Below, in pieces: positions 5,766-12,962 of a stretch of 13,764 nt of DNA. Origin of the DNA: Candidatus Zixiibacteriota bacterium (GTDB taxonomy: Bacteria; Zixibacteria; MSB-5A5; GN15; FEB-12); NCBI GenBank assembly GCA_003641405.1, contig QNAF01000036.1, forward strand, positions 1 to 13,764. Reading direction: 5' to 3'. Position numbers and translations under genes: made by a program. Numbering within the stretch: position 1 is the stretch's first letter; each line of letters opens with the position of its first letter. Under the pieces are notes generated by a model. That model was given only the letters and a program-made list of their open reading frames with translations. It made no database searches and had not been told where the DNA came from.

Positions 5766-7715
5766 ATGCGCATTACATCTAATATGATGCACAACGAGGT
5801 TGTATTCAACATGCAACGATCAGTGCAGCGCTTCATGGAGCTGCAAACGTCCATGTCATCCGGACGTCGAATCAACAAACCATCGGATGATCCTCTTGGA
5901 ACGCTTCGGGACCTTGATTACCGGACTGAACTTTCCAGGATTGAACAGTACCGGCGCAACCTGAGCAAAGCTCATAGTTGGATGACTTCGTATGACACAA
6001 CCTTGTCGGATGTTACGGACCTTTTGTCTGAAACAAAGGAAATCGCGCTGGCCATGGCCAACGACACGGTGGATTCCGACCTGCGAACGGAATCAGCCAG
6101 TCAGGTCAAATCCATTCTTGATCGGCTGGTTCAGTTGACGAAAACTCAACTCGAAGGCCGATATATGTTCTCTGGGTTCAAGACCGGGACCTCGCCGCTG
6201 GCCCTCAGTAGCAACGGGGCTGAGTACTTGGGCGATGAAGGTAAGATCCAGTTTGAGATTGAATCCTCGATACGTCAGGTAGTCAACACTACCGGTGCTG
6301 AAGTGTTCCTTAAGTCGCTTGCAGTGCTTGGGAGTGACGCTGATATCAACATCGGTGTGTCAGGCGGCACTTTGCTGGCGGATTTGAACAATGGCAATGG
6401 TGTCGATCTCAGCGATGGCAGGTTCATTATCAGAGATCTCAACCTGGATGGCACACCTCCGCAATCGAAATACTCGACAGTAGAGTTCAACCTGGCACCG
6501 CCTGTGACTACCATGGGCGAGGCCGTCACGAGGCTTAATAACGAGCTGGTGGCTGCCGGGATGAATACGACAATATCATTCTCGCTGTCTGACGACGGTA
6601 ATAGCTTTTTTATTGATACTACTGCAAGTGGCCAGATATCCACCGTCACCAAAATTGCCAGGCTAAGAGAAGGCAATGGTATCGACCTTACGCAGGGCAA
6701 GATATACGTGACTGATGGTGCCGGTATCAATGTTGAAGTCGATCTTTCATCTGCCGAGTCAGTCGGTGATATCATCACCGAGTTCAATACGCAGATGGCG
6801 GCAGCGGGTGTGGCAAATGTTACGATGGACGTCAATGCTGCCGGCACAGGTTTCGTGATCAATGACACCAATGGCGTGCCGCTCGGGCTGTCCATACAGA
6901 ATGCCTCTGCTGACGACAACACTGCTGCTAATCTCGGTATACAGGGGTCTGTGGGAGCCAGTCTTGTCGGCGAAGACCTCAATCCAGAGCCCTCATTTGA
7001 AATTGTTGAGATCTCGAATACAACTGCAGCCGATCTCGGAATCCTGGGCACTTACACGAACGACTCGTCCGGAGGAGACCTGGACCCGGCCCTGGTGGCT
7101 GACTCCAGATTGGCTGACATTAGGAATGGCTTGGGAACAGACGGCGACGAGTTTACGATCTGGCAGGGCGATCAAGCATTGACAGTTGACCTGAGCGACC
7201 CGGCACTCATCACTGTGCAGGACCTGTTGGATTATATCAACAACTCCTCACTCGATGTTACAGCCTCTATCAACCGCTCAACGCGAGCCATTCAGATAGA
7301 AAACGACGATCCCTACAAATCGTTGATCATTCGAGAAGAAGGTGATCAGCGTACTGCCCGTGATATGGGTTTGTTCGGATCGAGCGACATGATTGGAACC
7401 ATGCTCGCCCTGATCAATACGTTGGAGAACGACGATCAGGAAGGGGTAGAACTGCTTCTGGGATGTATCGACGATGCCACTACGCACGCTATCAACAGGC
7501 GGGCTTCAGTGGGATCGACATCGATGCAGTTGGAAGCTACTGATTCGCGATTGGTTGACCTCAATTTGACGTTCACTAGCATGCTGTCCGAAGTCGAGGA
7601 TGCTGATCTGGCCAAGGTCATCACCGATCTGGCAACATACGAAAACTCATACCAGGCAGCTTTAATGGCTGTCGGCAAGATCATCCAGCCCAGCTTGCTG
7701 AATTTCTTGAGATAG
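5766..7715 (+). CDS. flgL: Flagellar hook-associated protein 3 FlgL, enlarged with Flagellin_IN-like repeats
   Basis: FlgL is the second junction protein, joining FlgK to the flagellin filament. Residues 1-145 form the flagellin-like N-terminal D0/D1: Met-Arg-Ile-Thr-Ser-Asn-Met, Met-Ser-Ser-Gly-Arg-Arg-Ile-Asn-Lys-Pro-Ser-Asp-Asp-Pro at 30-43, and Gly-Arg-Tyr-Met-Phe-Ser-Gly-Phe at 131-138. Residues about 543-649 are the matching C-terminal helices ending Leu-Leu-Asn-Phe-Leu-Arg. Between them lie about 340 residues with three diverged copies of a Flagellin_IN-type unit. Typical FlgL is about 300-400 residues, so 649 is long; the surface domain must be large. The reading frame is open throughout, with no sign of fusion between separate genes. 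The ATG at 5766 has AGGA ten bases upstream (5752-5755). fliW follows 22 bases later. Confidence 0.93.
   Translation: MRITSNMMHNEVVFNMQRSVQRFMELQTSMSSGRRINKPSDDPLGTLRDLDYRTELSRIEQYRRNLSKAHSWMTSYDTTLSDVTDLLSETKEIALAMANDTVDSDLRTESASQVKSILDRLVQLTKTQLEGRYMFSGFKTGTSPLALSSNGAEYLGDEGKIQFEIESSIRQVVNTTGAEVFLKSLAVLGSDADINIGVSGGTLLADLNNGNGVDLSDGRFIIRDLNLDGTPPQSKYSTVEFNLAPPVTTMGEAVTRLNNELVAAGMNTTISFSLSDDGNSFFIDTTASGQISTVTKIARLREGNGIDLTQGKIYVTDGAGINVEVDLSSAESVGDIITEFNTQMAAAGVANVTMDVNAAGTGFVINDTNGVPLGLSIQNASADDNTAANLGIQGSVGASLVGEDLNPEPSFEIVEISNTTAADLGILGTYTNDSSGGDLDPALVADSRLADIRNGLGTDGDEFTIWQGDQALTVDLSDPALITVQDLLDYINNSSLDVTASINRSTRAIQIENDDPYKSLIIREEGDQRTARDMGLFGSSDMIGTMLALINTLENDDQEGVELLLGCIDDATTHAINRRASVGSTSMQLEATDSRLVDLNLTFTSMLSEVEDADLAKVITDLATYENSYQAALMAVGKIIQPSLLNFLR
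6372..7379 (+). repeat. Three diverged protein-level repeats in the FlgL outer domain
   Basis: Three units are visible in the translation. Residues about 203-290 begin with Leu-Ala-Asp-Leu-Asn-Asn-Gly-Asn-Gly-Val-Asp-Leu. Residues about 297-392 begin with Ile-Ala-Arg-Leu-Arg-Glu-Gly-Asn-Gly-Ile-Asp-Leu. Residues about 443-538 begin with Asp-Ser-Arg-Leu-Ala-Asp-Ile-Arg-Asn-Gly-Leu-Gly. Each then has a beta segment, a helix such as Thr-Val-Gln-Asp-Leu-Leu-Asp-Tyr-Ile-Asn, and a strand with Ile-Asn-Asp/Ile-Glu-Asn-Asp. Copies two and three end near Asn-Leu-Gly-Ile or Asp-Met-Gly-Leu-Phe-Gly. This pattern fits the Flagellin_IN motif known from flagellins, FliD and some FlgL. The DNA copies are too diverged for recent duplication. 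Confidence 0.65.
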
Positions 7716-7737
7716 CATATTGGAAAGGGTAGCGTAA

Positions 7738-8214
7738 ATGATAATTCGCAGTCTGCGGTTCGGTTCTCTGGAAATCCCCGAGGACAAGATTATTCACATG
7801 GAGAGACCGATCCTTGGTTTCGAAGGCCTTACGAGTTTCTGCCTGATCGAGATGGAAGAACTGGCGCCGTTCTACTGGTTTCAATCAACAGAAAATCAAG
7901 CTGTCGCTTTTCTCGTGTTCAATCCTGCAATCCTGTATCCGGACTACCGGATTGAGATCAACTCTCAGGAGATTGCTGAGTTGGAAGTCTCGGAAGTTTC
8001 TGCTGTGGAGACCTACGTGGTAGTGACCATTCCAGAGGATCCACGTGAAATGTCGGCGAATCTCCAGGGGCCGATCCTCATCAACAATGAGAATAATCGA
8101 GCCAAACAACTGGTACTGGTGAATTCGGACTACAAGGTCAAACACTTCATGATTGAGGCAACTGAGCACTTTCAGCAGGAGGCCTCAAAGAGCGAACAAC
8201 TCGTCGGCGTCTGA
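7738..8214 (+). CDS. fliW: Flagellar assembly factor FliW
   Basis: FliW binds CsrA and relieves its repression of flagellin translation; free flagellin in turn binds FliW, which makes flagellin synthesis self-limiting. The 158-residue product matches the family across its length: Pro-Ile-Leu-Gly-Phe-Glu-Gly at 24-30, Pro-Phe-Tyr-Trp-Phe-Gln-Ser-Thr at 44-51, then Ala-Phe-Leu-Val-Phe-Asn-Pro. The late signature is Ser-Ala-Asn-Leu-Gln-Gly-Pro-Ile-Leu-Ile-Asn-Asn at 106-117, followed by a Lys-Gln-Leu-Val-Leu strand. Length is usual. The ATG is preceded by GGAAAGGG. In many genomes fliW is adjacent to csrA; here flgL lies between them. It is the last gene before the hairpins at 8231-8288 and the glycosyltransferases. 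Confidence 0.96.
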   Translation: MIIRSLRFGSLEIPEDKIIHMERPILGFEGLTSFCLIEMEELAPFYWFQSTENQAVAFLVFNPAILYPDYRIEINSQEIAELEVSEVSAVETYVVVTIPEDPREMSANLQGPILINNENNRAKQLVLVNSDYKVKHFMIEATEHFQQEASKSEQLVGV

Positions 8215-8230
8215 GCCGAGAAATCAATAC

Positions 8231-8250
8231 CGGCGAGAACACTCTCGCTG
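8231..8250 (+). promoter_or_regulatory. Hairpin downstream of fliW (first of two)
   Basis: GCGAGA (8233-8238) and TCTCGC (8243-8248) are perfectly complementary around an ACAC loop. A G-U pair and a C-G pair extend the stem to eight base pairs. No T-run follows, so it is not a classical intrinsic terminator. It may stabilise the 3' end of the upstream message or affect expression of the next gene. The structure is seen directly; a role is not. Confidence 0.45.
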
Positions 8251-8268
8251 AGGCAGTAGCAGGATGCT

Positions 8269-8288
8269 TCGCGCCCTGGTTGGCGCGA
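8269..8288 (+). promoter_or_regulatory. GC-rich hairpin before the glycosyltransferase gene (second of two)
   Basis: TCGCGCC (8269-8275) and GGCGCGA (8282-8288) pair perfectly around a six-base loop. This is the strongest stem noticed in the window. It lies 20 bases before the preferred ATG at 8309 and is followed by an A/G-rich stretch, not a T-run. It also argues against starting translation at the ATG at 8264, which would lie at its foot. Possible roles are RNA processing, partial termination or control of the next gene's translation. Confidence 0.5.
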
Positions 8289-8308
8289 GAAAAAGAGATA
8301 GGATATCA

Positions 8309-9364
8309 ATGCTGCGTATCAAGACCTACCAATCAGATCCCAAAGTAGCTTCAGATATGTCAGTCAAGGAACTGGAGACGAAAGCCAACACGTTCCTTCA
8401 TGAGGATGACCTGTCCGCTGCATATGCTACCGTCAGACAACTCATACAGCGGCAACCCGACAGTGTTCAGGTTCATATGATGGCGGGCCTGTTGGCCCTC
8501 AAGCTGGAAGACAGTGCGGGAGCTCGTACTCATTTCGAGCGAACACTGGAACTATCGCCGGATGATTTCGAAGCCAGTTACAATCTGGCCCTGCTGGACA
8601 TGATGAACGGCAAACCGGATGAGGCCCTTTCAAGATTTGCCCAGCTTCGTCGAATGCGGCCGAACGATGCTTCCTTGCTTAATGATATCGGCGTGATCTG
8701 GACCGAGAAGAACAACAGCGCCCGGGCGCTCGGAGCGTACTCACGAGGTCTTCGTCTTGATCCCAATGACAGCCGGATACGTAACAACGCCATGCAAATG
8801 TGCTTTGAACAGGGACTCTGCGAAACAGGCCTGAAGATCCTGGAACGTCAGGAAAACAGCTCGGCATTAAGTGGCCGTTCACGTGCAGAAATTCACCGCT
8901 GGAAAGAGATTCTCGATCAGGCTCTCGCTCAAAAGGAAATGCCCAAAATTGTTAAAGAAAGCGAATCCGTTCCCTCAGTTCACCCAGCATCGGTGGATAC
9001 TCTCAAGATTGCATGTTTTGCCAGCCATGCGGCTTTCATTAAAGATATCATGTCATCCATGACAGATGACAAGGAAGTGCGGTTCTTTGAAGGTCAAACT
9101 GCTGACGATATGCAGAAGCTGATGAACTGGGCGGATATTGCCTGGTTCGAGTGGTGCGACAACCACGTTATCGAAGCCACCAGGCTGCCAAGACTTGTAA
9201 GATTATCTGTCGGTTGCACAGCTACGAAGTGTTTACGGATATGCCTGGGAAAGTCGATTGGGGGAAGGTCGATCACCTTGTATTCGTCAACGAGTCCGTA
9301 CTCAATCTGTTCAGACAGCAAGTATCCGCAGACGTGCCCACCAGTGTCATTTACAATGGGGTGA
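8309..9364 (+). CDS. TPR-glycosyltransferase, 5' part of a frameshifted gene
   Basis: Residues about 20-165 are TPR repeats (for example Asp-Ser-Val-Gln-Val-His-Met-Met-Ala-Gly-Leu-Leu-Ala-Leu-Lys, then Phe-Glu-Ala-Ser-Tyr-Asn-Leu-Ala). Residues 233-294 look like the N-terminal Rossmann half of a GT-B (GT4-like) glycosyltransferase, with Leu-Lys-Ile-Ala-Cys-Phe-Ala-Ser-His and Trp-Ala-Asp-Ile-Ala-Trp-Phe-Glu-Trp-Cys. After Pro294 (9188-9190) the frame turns into unnatural sequence up to 9364, while the expected continuation appears in another frame from 9190. Inserting one base restores a 546-residue protein ending at 9948. The start at 8309 has AGGA (8300-8303) five bases upstream; an in-frame ATG at 8264 would add 15 residues but has a poor site and lies beside a hairpin. 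By position it is a candidate flagellin glycosyltransferase; the TPR plus GT-B layout resembles FlmG of Caulobacter in outline. Confidence 0.75.
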   Translation: MLRIKTYQSDPKVASDMSVKELETKANTFLHEDDLSAAYATVRQLIQRQPDSVQVHMMAGLLALKLEDSAGARTHFERTLELSPDDFEASYNLALLDMMNGKPDEALSRFAQLRRMRPNDASLLNDIGVIWTEKNNSARALGAYSRGLRLDPNDSRIRNNAMQMCFEQGLCETGLKILERQENSSALSGRSRAEIHRWKEILDQALAQKEMPKIVKESESVPSVHPASVDTLKIACFASHAAFIKDIMSSMTDDKEVRFFEGQTADDMQKLMNWADIAWFEWCDNHVIEATRLPRLVRLSVGCTATKCLRICLGKSIGGRSITLYSSTSPYSICSDSKYPQTCPPVSFTMG

Positions 9365-9948
9365 ACCTGGAGCGGTTTACCATTCCCCAAGGCAAGCAGC
9401 GATCAAAGAAGATCGCGTCGGTTGGATACATCAACTACAAGAAGAACCCTGCGCTGCTACTGTATTGTTTCAAAAAGATACACGAGTACGATTCGGAATA
9501 CAGTCTGCATATCGCAGGTCAGCATCAGGACTCTCGCATCCAGCTCTATTTCGATCATTTCCTGAGGAAGAACCCACTTCCGGTCTACTTTGATGGCTGG
9601 GTGGAAGACATGCCTTCGTGGTATGCTGATAAAGGGTATGTAATCTCGACATCGCTTTTTGAGTCGTTTCATTATTCAATCGCAGAGGGCATGGCCAGCG
9701 GTCTGCTTCCTTTGATACATGACTGGTATGGGGCAGATTTTTTGTATCCTCGCGATTATTTGTTCAGTGACCCAGGGGTTTGTCTTGAGTTGCTCAGGCA
9801 ACTCGAGAAGTCAGACATAAGAGAGCGCCGACAGACCAATCGGCAGTATATCGCGCGACGTTACAATCAGAATGATAAGGTTAGCGAGTTGATGGCTCTC
9901 ATTGAAGGTCTTGCTCGTCAACCAATTGCAGCGCAAACGAAAGGTTAG
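9151..9948 (+). CDS. Glycosyltransferase family 4-like domain, 3' part of the frameshifted gene
   Basis: From Lys14 of this frame (9190) the sequence is a typical GT-B half: Ile-Ile-Cys-Arg-Leu-His-Ser-Tyr-Glu-Val-Phe, then Val-Ile-Tyr-Asn-Gly-Val-Asn-Leu-Glu-Arg-Phe at 66-76. It continues with Gly-Tyr-Ile-Asn-Tyr-Lys-Lys-Asn-Pro at 92-100 and Phe-Asp-Gly-Trp-Val-Glu-Asp-Met at 147-154. The GT4 E-x7-E nucleotide-sugar motif is Glu171-Ser-Phe-His-Tyr-Ser-Ile-Ala-Glu179. The GTG at 9151 opens the frame but its first 13 residues look like out-of-frame sequence, and there is no convincing ribosome-binding site. This is therefore most likely the second half of the gene starting at 8309, not an independent gene. 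Without the upstream Rossmann half it is unlikely to be active. Its stop lies seven bases before the next start. Confidence 0.75.
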   Translation: MVRQPRYRSHQAAKTCKIICRLHSYEVFTDMPGKVDWGKVDHLVFVNESVLNLFRQQVSADVPTSVIYNGVNLERFTIPQGKQRSKKIASVGYINYKKNPALLLYCFKKIHEYDSEYSLHIAGQHQDSRIQLYFDHFLRKNPLPVYFDGWVEDMPSWYADKGYVISTSLFESFHYSIAEGMASGLLPLIHDWYGADFLYPRDYLFSDPGVCLELLRQLEKSDIRERRQTNRQYIARRYNQNDKVSELMALIEGLARQPIAAQTKG

Positions 9949-9954
9949 AATACT

Positions 9955-12669
9955 GTGGCAAAATCTACAGGGAAGAAAAAGACCAGGAGCACCAAATCCT
10001 CAACCCGTCGCAAACGAACAAATAACAGGAAACCGTCAACAGTGTTACCACAGGTTTTTCTGGAACAACTACAACGTGCGGTGCAGGACAATCCCGCCGG
10101 TATTGAAGAGGCTCTGGCATTGGCTGAGTACTACGGTCGCACAGGTCAGGAAGAACAAATCGTTGAGACCATAGACCGTCTGGAAGAACAATATCCTTTC
10201 GATGATGTTGGGCTGAAACTCACTTACGATCGGTTGCTGGCCTATGGCTACGGCCATGTGGATCGCAGTCTTGAAGCCGAAAAGATTGTGCAGCGAGCAT
10301 TCTCGTACGGTGCGGTCTCACTCGACCTGTACTACGTGCTGGCATATATCAAACTGACAATGCGGGAATACAACGAGGTCATTGATGCCTGCAACCAGTT
10401 CCTGTCTATAGTTAAGGCTATTGAGCAGGGCCTGCCTATACCGCCAGATTTGTCCGTTACAAATGGACATATTTCGCAAACCCTCAACTTTCTCGGCAGT
10501 GCTTGCCGTGCAACGCAACAGTTCGACGAAGCGGTGTCTGCCTTTGAGCGTTCAATCGCTGCCGATCCGGGTAATCACTTGCCATATCTTAATCTGGCAA
10601 ATACCCTGCTTGGACAAGAGCAGCGGGAACAAGCTGCTGATATCGTTGAGAGGGGTTTGAAGAACTGCCGTCAGGTCCAGGAGTTGCGGATGTTGCGCGA
10701 GACCTGCCAGGCTCATACAACTGTCTCAGCATGTATGATTGTGAAGGATGAAGAAGAACTACTGGGCGGCTGTCTGGATACTATACGGGATTGGGTTGAC
10801 GAGATTGTGATTGTCGATACCGGTTCATCAGATCGAACAGTTGAGATCGCTGAGCAATACGGAGCGAGGATATTCCACCAGCAGTGGGAAGGCAACTTCT
10901 CCAAGCATCGTAATTACTCGATGGAGCAGGCTACCGGGGACTGGGTGTTCATCATCGACGCCGACGAGCGGTTTGACACCGAGGATCTCAAAATCCTCCG
11001 GCCCGTTCTGGATAACAAAGACTGTCGAATTGTTTCCATCGATGTTTACAATGTCTACCGGCAAGAAAACGAAGAGTCAATGAGCTTCCTGCCGTCGATT
11101 CGCTTTTTCCGGCACGATCTGGGTCTTCAGTATGAGGGGATAGTACACAATGTCCTCCGTCTTCCTGAAGGGTCTGGAGTACACCGGGCACCGGTACGTA
11201 TCAAACACCTCGGCTACGATCTATCCGACGAGCAGATGAAACGCAAATCAGAACGCTCCAGTGAATTGCTGGAAAAGCAACTGGAAGAGAACCCCGACAA
11301 CGCCTTCGCTCTGTTCAACTATGCCCAGTTGCTCACTGGACAGCGCAAGGACGACCTGACACGGCATTCCGATCGGATTATCAAGATGGCTTCACGCGCT
11401 GTCGAACTGACATCTCCCAAAAAGCCCAACGAACGGCACATCCACCTGATGTGCCTAAATCAACTGGGCTGGACGAACTTCTTCATCAAGAAGTACGGTC
11501 CAGCCAAAGAGTACGCCCGGCGGGCTATTGCCCACAAGCCAAATTACCTCGACCCGTTGCTGTTGCTTGGCCATATAACGAGCCGGGAGCATAAATATGA
11601 CGAGGCCGCCCTGCACTATCATAAGTATCTCGACGAGCAGACAAAGTACAACCCCAGCCTTGAAACTGAGAATATGATCGTCATGTACGTGGATCGTCGG
11701 ATTAACGCCGTGTATGGTCTGGGTATGATCTGTGAGATGCAGGGAAAGACTGAAGAAGCTCAGCGATGGTATCGAGAGGCGCTAAGCATTGAACCCGGCT
11801 TTCTTGAAGTCAATTCGCATATGGGGCGTTTGCTATTGGCGGAGGGTAAGATCGGGGAAGCAGAAAAACACTTCAGAAACCAGGTCAAAAAGAGTGACTA
11901 CTCACGCGAAGCCTGGATGGGATTGGCTCAGATTGCCGCCGAGCGCGAAGACCACACGCGCGCCGAAGAGTGCTACCGGGCAGTGCTTGATCGTGACGAA
12001 AACGACGGCGATGCCCTTATTCGACTGGGACAAGTCTGCTTAAAAAACGGCAGAAATGAAGAAGCCACAGAACTGTTTCAAAATGCAACATCAAAGGCGG
12101 GCGTTGGTATGTCAGCAAAGAAGGAACTGGCAGCTACGCTGTTTGAACTCAACCGGTATCACGATGCCGCAGAAACGTACCAGGCCATAATAGAGGAAGA
12201 ACCTACTTCAATGATCTATAACAACCTGGGCAACTGTTTCTTCCGTTTGGGCGAGTTAGAGCAAGCCATTAGCAAATACCGGCAAGCCACTGAAACAAAG
12301 CCGGTTACGCCTGAATCTCTCAGGAATCTGGGGGTAGTCGAGGCTCGTTTAGGACATATTGCGGAAGCCACCGAAGCGCTGTCAAGATACCTTGAGCTTC
12401 AGCCGGATCAGCCGGAGATACAGTGTGTCGTTGGTGATCTGTGTGCCAAAGCTGGCGCTTACGAAAAAGCCCTGCAGTACTATGAGCGCTGCCTTGGTTC
12501 TCAGCCGCGCAGCCGACAGGCATTATTCGGCTTGTCGGAATGCTATCTCCATATGGGACATAGGGATTCTGCTCTTATGGGGTATCGTCGCATTCTTGAG
12601 GTCGATCAGGGCTTTGAACCTGCCCTCAAAAGGCTCAATGAGCTCTCCAGCGCGGTCGGTCAGGCCTGA
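9955..12669 (+). CDS. Large TPR-GT2-TPR glycosyltransferase, candidate flagellin glycosyltransferase
   Basis: The 904-residue protein starts with a very basic tail (residues 1-27, Lys/Arg/Ser/Thr-rich). N-terminal TPR-like helices cover about 30-250. A GT-A fold GT2 domain covers about 257-425: Ser-Ala-Cys-Met-Ile-Val-Lys-Asp-Glu-Glu at 258-267, Val-Asp-Thr-Gly-Ser-Ser-Asp at 287-293, and the metal/sugar-binding Asp335-Ala-Asp337-Glu. C-terminal TPRs cover about 440-895 (for example Pro-Thr-Ser-Met-Ile-Tyr-Asn-Asn-Leu-Gly-Asn-Cys at 750-761). There is no signal or membrane segment, so it is cytoplasmic. Related GT2 proteins transfer sugars to small molecules, polysaccharide or proteins; TPR-fused ones include protein O-glycosyltransferases. 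Its place directly before fliC suggests flagellin glycosylation, which is inference. The start is GTG at 9955 with only a weak AAGG upstream, seven bases after the previous stop, so it is probably coupled. Confidence 0.85.
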   Translation: MAKSTGKKKTRSTKSSTRRKRTNNRKPSTVLPQVFLEQLQRAVQDNPAGIEEALALAEYYGRTGQEEQIVETIDRLEEQYPFDDVGLKLTYDRLLAYGYGHVDRSLEAEKIVQRAFSYGAVSLDLYYVLAYIKLTMREYNEVIDACNQFLSIVKAIEQGLPIPPDLSVTNGHISQTLNFLGSACRATQQFDEAVSAFERSIAADPGNHLPYLNLANTLLGQEQREQAADIVERGLKNCRQVQELRMLRETCQAHTTVSACMIVKDEEELLGGCLDTIRDWVDEIVIVDTGSSDRTVEIAEQYGARIFHQQWEGNFSKHRNYSMEQATGDWVFIIDADERFDTEDLKILRPVLDNKDCRIVSIDVYNVYRQENEESMSFLPSIRFFRHDLGLQYEGIVHNVLRLPEGSGVHRAPVRIKHLGYDLSDEQMKRKSERSSELLEKQLEENPDNAFALFNYAQLLTGQRKDDLTRHSDRIIKMASRAVELTSPKKPNERHIHLMCLNQLGWTNFFIKKYGPAKEYARRAIAHKPNYLDPLLLLGHITSREHKYDEAALHYHKYLDEQTKYNPSLETENMIVMYVDRRINAVYGLGMICEMQGKTEEAQRWYREALSIEPGFLEVNSHMGRLLLAEGKIGEAEKHFRNQVKKSDYSREAWMGLAQIAAEREDHTRAEECYRAVLDRDENDGDALIRLGQVCLKNGRNEEATELFQNATSKAGVGMSAKKELAATLFELNRYHDAAETYQAIIEEEPTSMIYNNLGNCFFRLGELEQAISKYRQATETKPVTPESLRNLGVVEARLGHIAEATEALSRYLELQPDQPEIQCVVGDLCAKAGAYEKALQYYERCLGSQPRSRQALFGLSECYLHMGHRDSALMGYRRILEVDQGFEPALKRLNELSSAVGQA

Positions 12670-12723
12670 AGTGAACGTTCCGTAGTTACCGCTATTGCCG
12701 CCAAAAAAACGCACTCTGACTCG

Positions 12724-12750
12724 TAAAGTCAAAGGGGGATATGCCGAAGA
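12724..12750 (+). promoter_or_regulatory. Sigma-28 (FliA/SigD)-type promoter for fliC
   Basis: TAAAGTCA (12724-12731) and GCCGAAGA (12743-12750) are separated by exactly 11 bases. The flagellar sigma-28 consensus is TAAAGTTT-N11-GCCGATAA, so six of eight bases match in each box with ideal spacing. It lies upstream of flagellin, the classical target of this sigma factor. Transcription would start near 12757, giving a leader of about 213 bases. The spacer contains a G5 run. Confidence 0.82.
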
Positions 12751-12764
12751 AAAGGATATGAGAA

Positions 12765-12773
12765 TGGTATAAT
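12765..12773 (+). promoter_or_regulatory. Possible extended -10 (sigma-70-type) element
   Basis: TGGTATAAT matches the extended -10 consensus TG-N-TATAAT perfectly. No good -35 box lies 17 bases upstream (CGAAGA). Extended -10 promoters can work without one, so this could give a low sigma-28-independent flagellin transcript starting near 12780. It may also be chance in an A/T-rich leader. Confidence 0.35.
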
Positions 12774-12776
12774 TTT

Positions 12777-12962
12777 GGACATGGGGCAGAGAGGCATACT
12801 TGAAACAACAGGAGGAAAAGAGAGAGCAAACGTATTTTGCAGGTGTCCATTGGATTGCAGACACTGGTTCAATTCAAGTAAACATAGGAAGTGACATGCC
12901 ATATCCATCAATTTGGAAACTAATGGTAAGGAAACCTTAATAGGGAAAATGCTCAAGGAGGA
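12777..12962 (+). promoter_or_regulatory. GGA-rich flagellin leader, putative multi-site CsrA target
   Basis: Ten GGA triplets start at 12777, 12811, 12814, 12852, 12887, 12915, 12930, 12944, 12957 and 12960. About three would be expected by chance in an unbiased sequence of this length. The last two lie in the Shine-Dalgarno sequence AAGGAGGA (12955-12962), and the one at 12930 lies in a small hairpin (TAAGG-AAA-CCTTA, 12927-12939). CsrA recognises GGA, best in hairpin loops, and represses flagellin by covering the ribosome-binding site in Bacillus. With csrA and fliW in the same cluster, CsrA control of this leader is likely but not shown. Confidence 0.62.

Larger units (their letters stand above)
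8309..9948 (+). pseudogene. Interrupted TPR-GT4 glycosyltransferase (one-base deletion near 9188-9191)
   Basis: Both halves belong to one gene. Adding one base at about 9190 (CCAAG to CCAAAG) joins Thr-Arg-Leu-Pro to Lys-Thr-Cys-Lys-Ile-Ile-Cys-Arg-Leu-His, and the merged protein of 546 residues reads as TPR, Rossmann half 1, Rossmann half 2. There is no slippery heptamer at the junction that would suggest programmed frameshifting. Both halves keep good codon structure, so the lesion is either recent or a sequencing/assembly error. The latter is quite likely if the sequence comes from a metagenome. Confidence 0.65.

Noticed and set aside
6275..7051. Long open frame on the - strand (258 codons) inside flgL
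   Set aside because: It lies wholly within the well-supported flgL, is low-complexity Ser/Leu/Pro-rich, and matches no family; it is a codon-bias shadow.
8231..8295. Intrinsic terminator after fliW
   Set aside because: Both hairpins lack a T-run; the sequence after the second is A/G-rich.
9181..9200. Programmed ribosomal frameshift site joining the two glycosyltransferase frames
   Set aside because: No X-XXY-YYZ slippery heptamer and no evident downstream structure; a simple one-base deletion explains the data.
12781..12894. 37-codon + strand frame in the fliC leader with a Cys-x-Cys-x3-Cys stretch, possible leader peptide
   Set aside because: No Shine-Dalgarno sequence sits before its ATG and the composition is leader-like rather than coding; probably untranslated.
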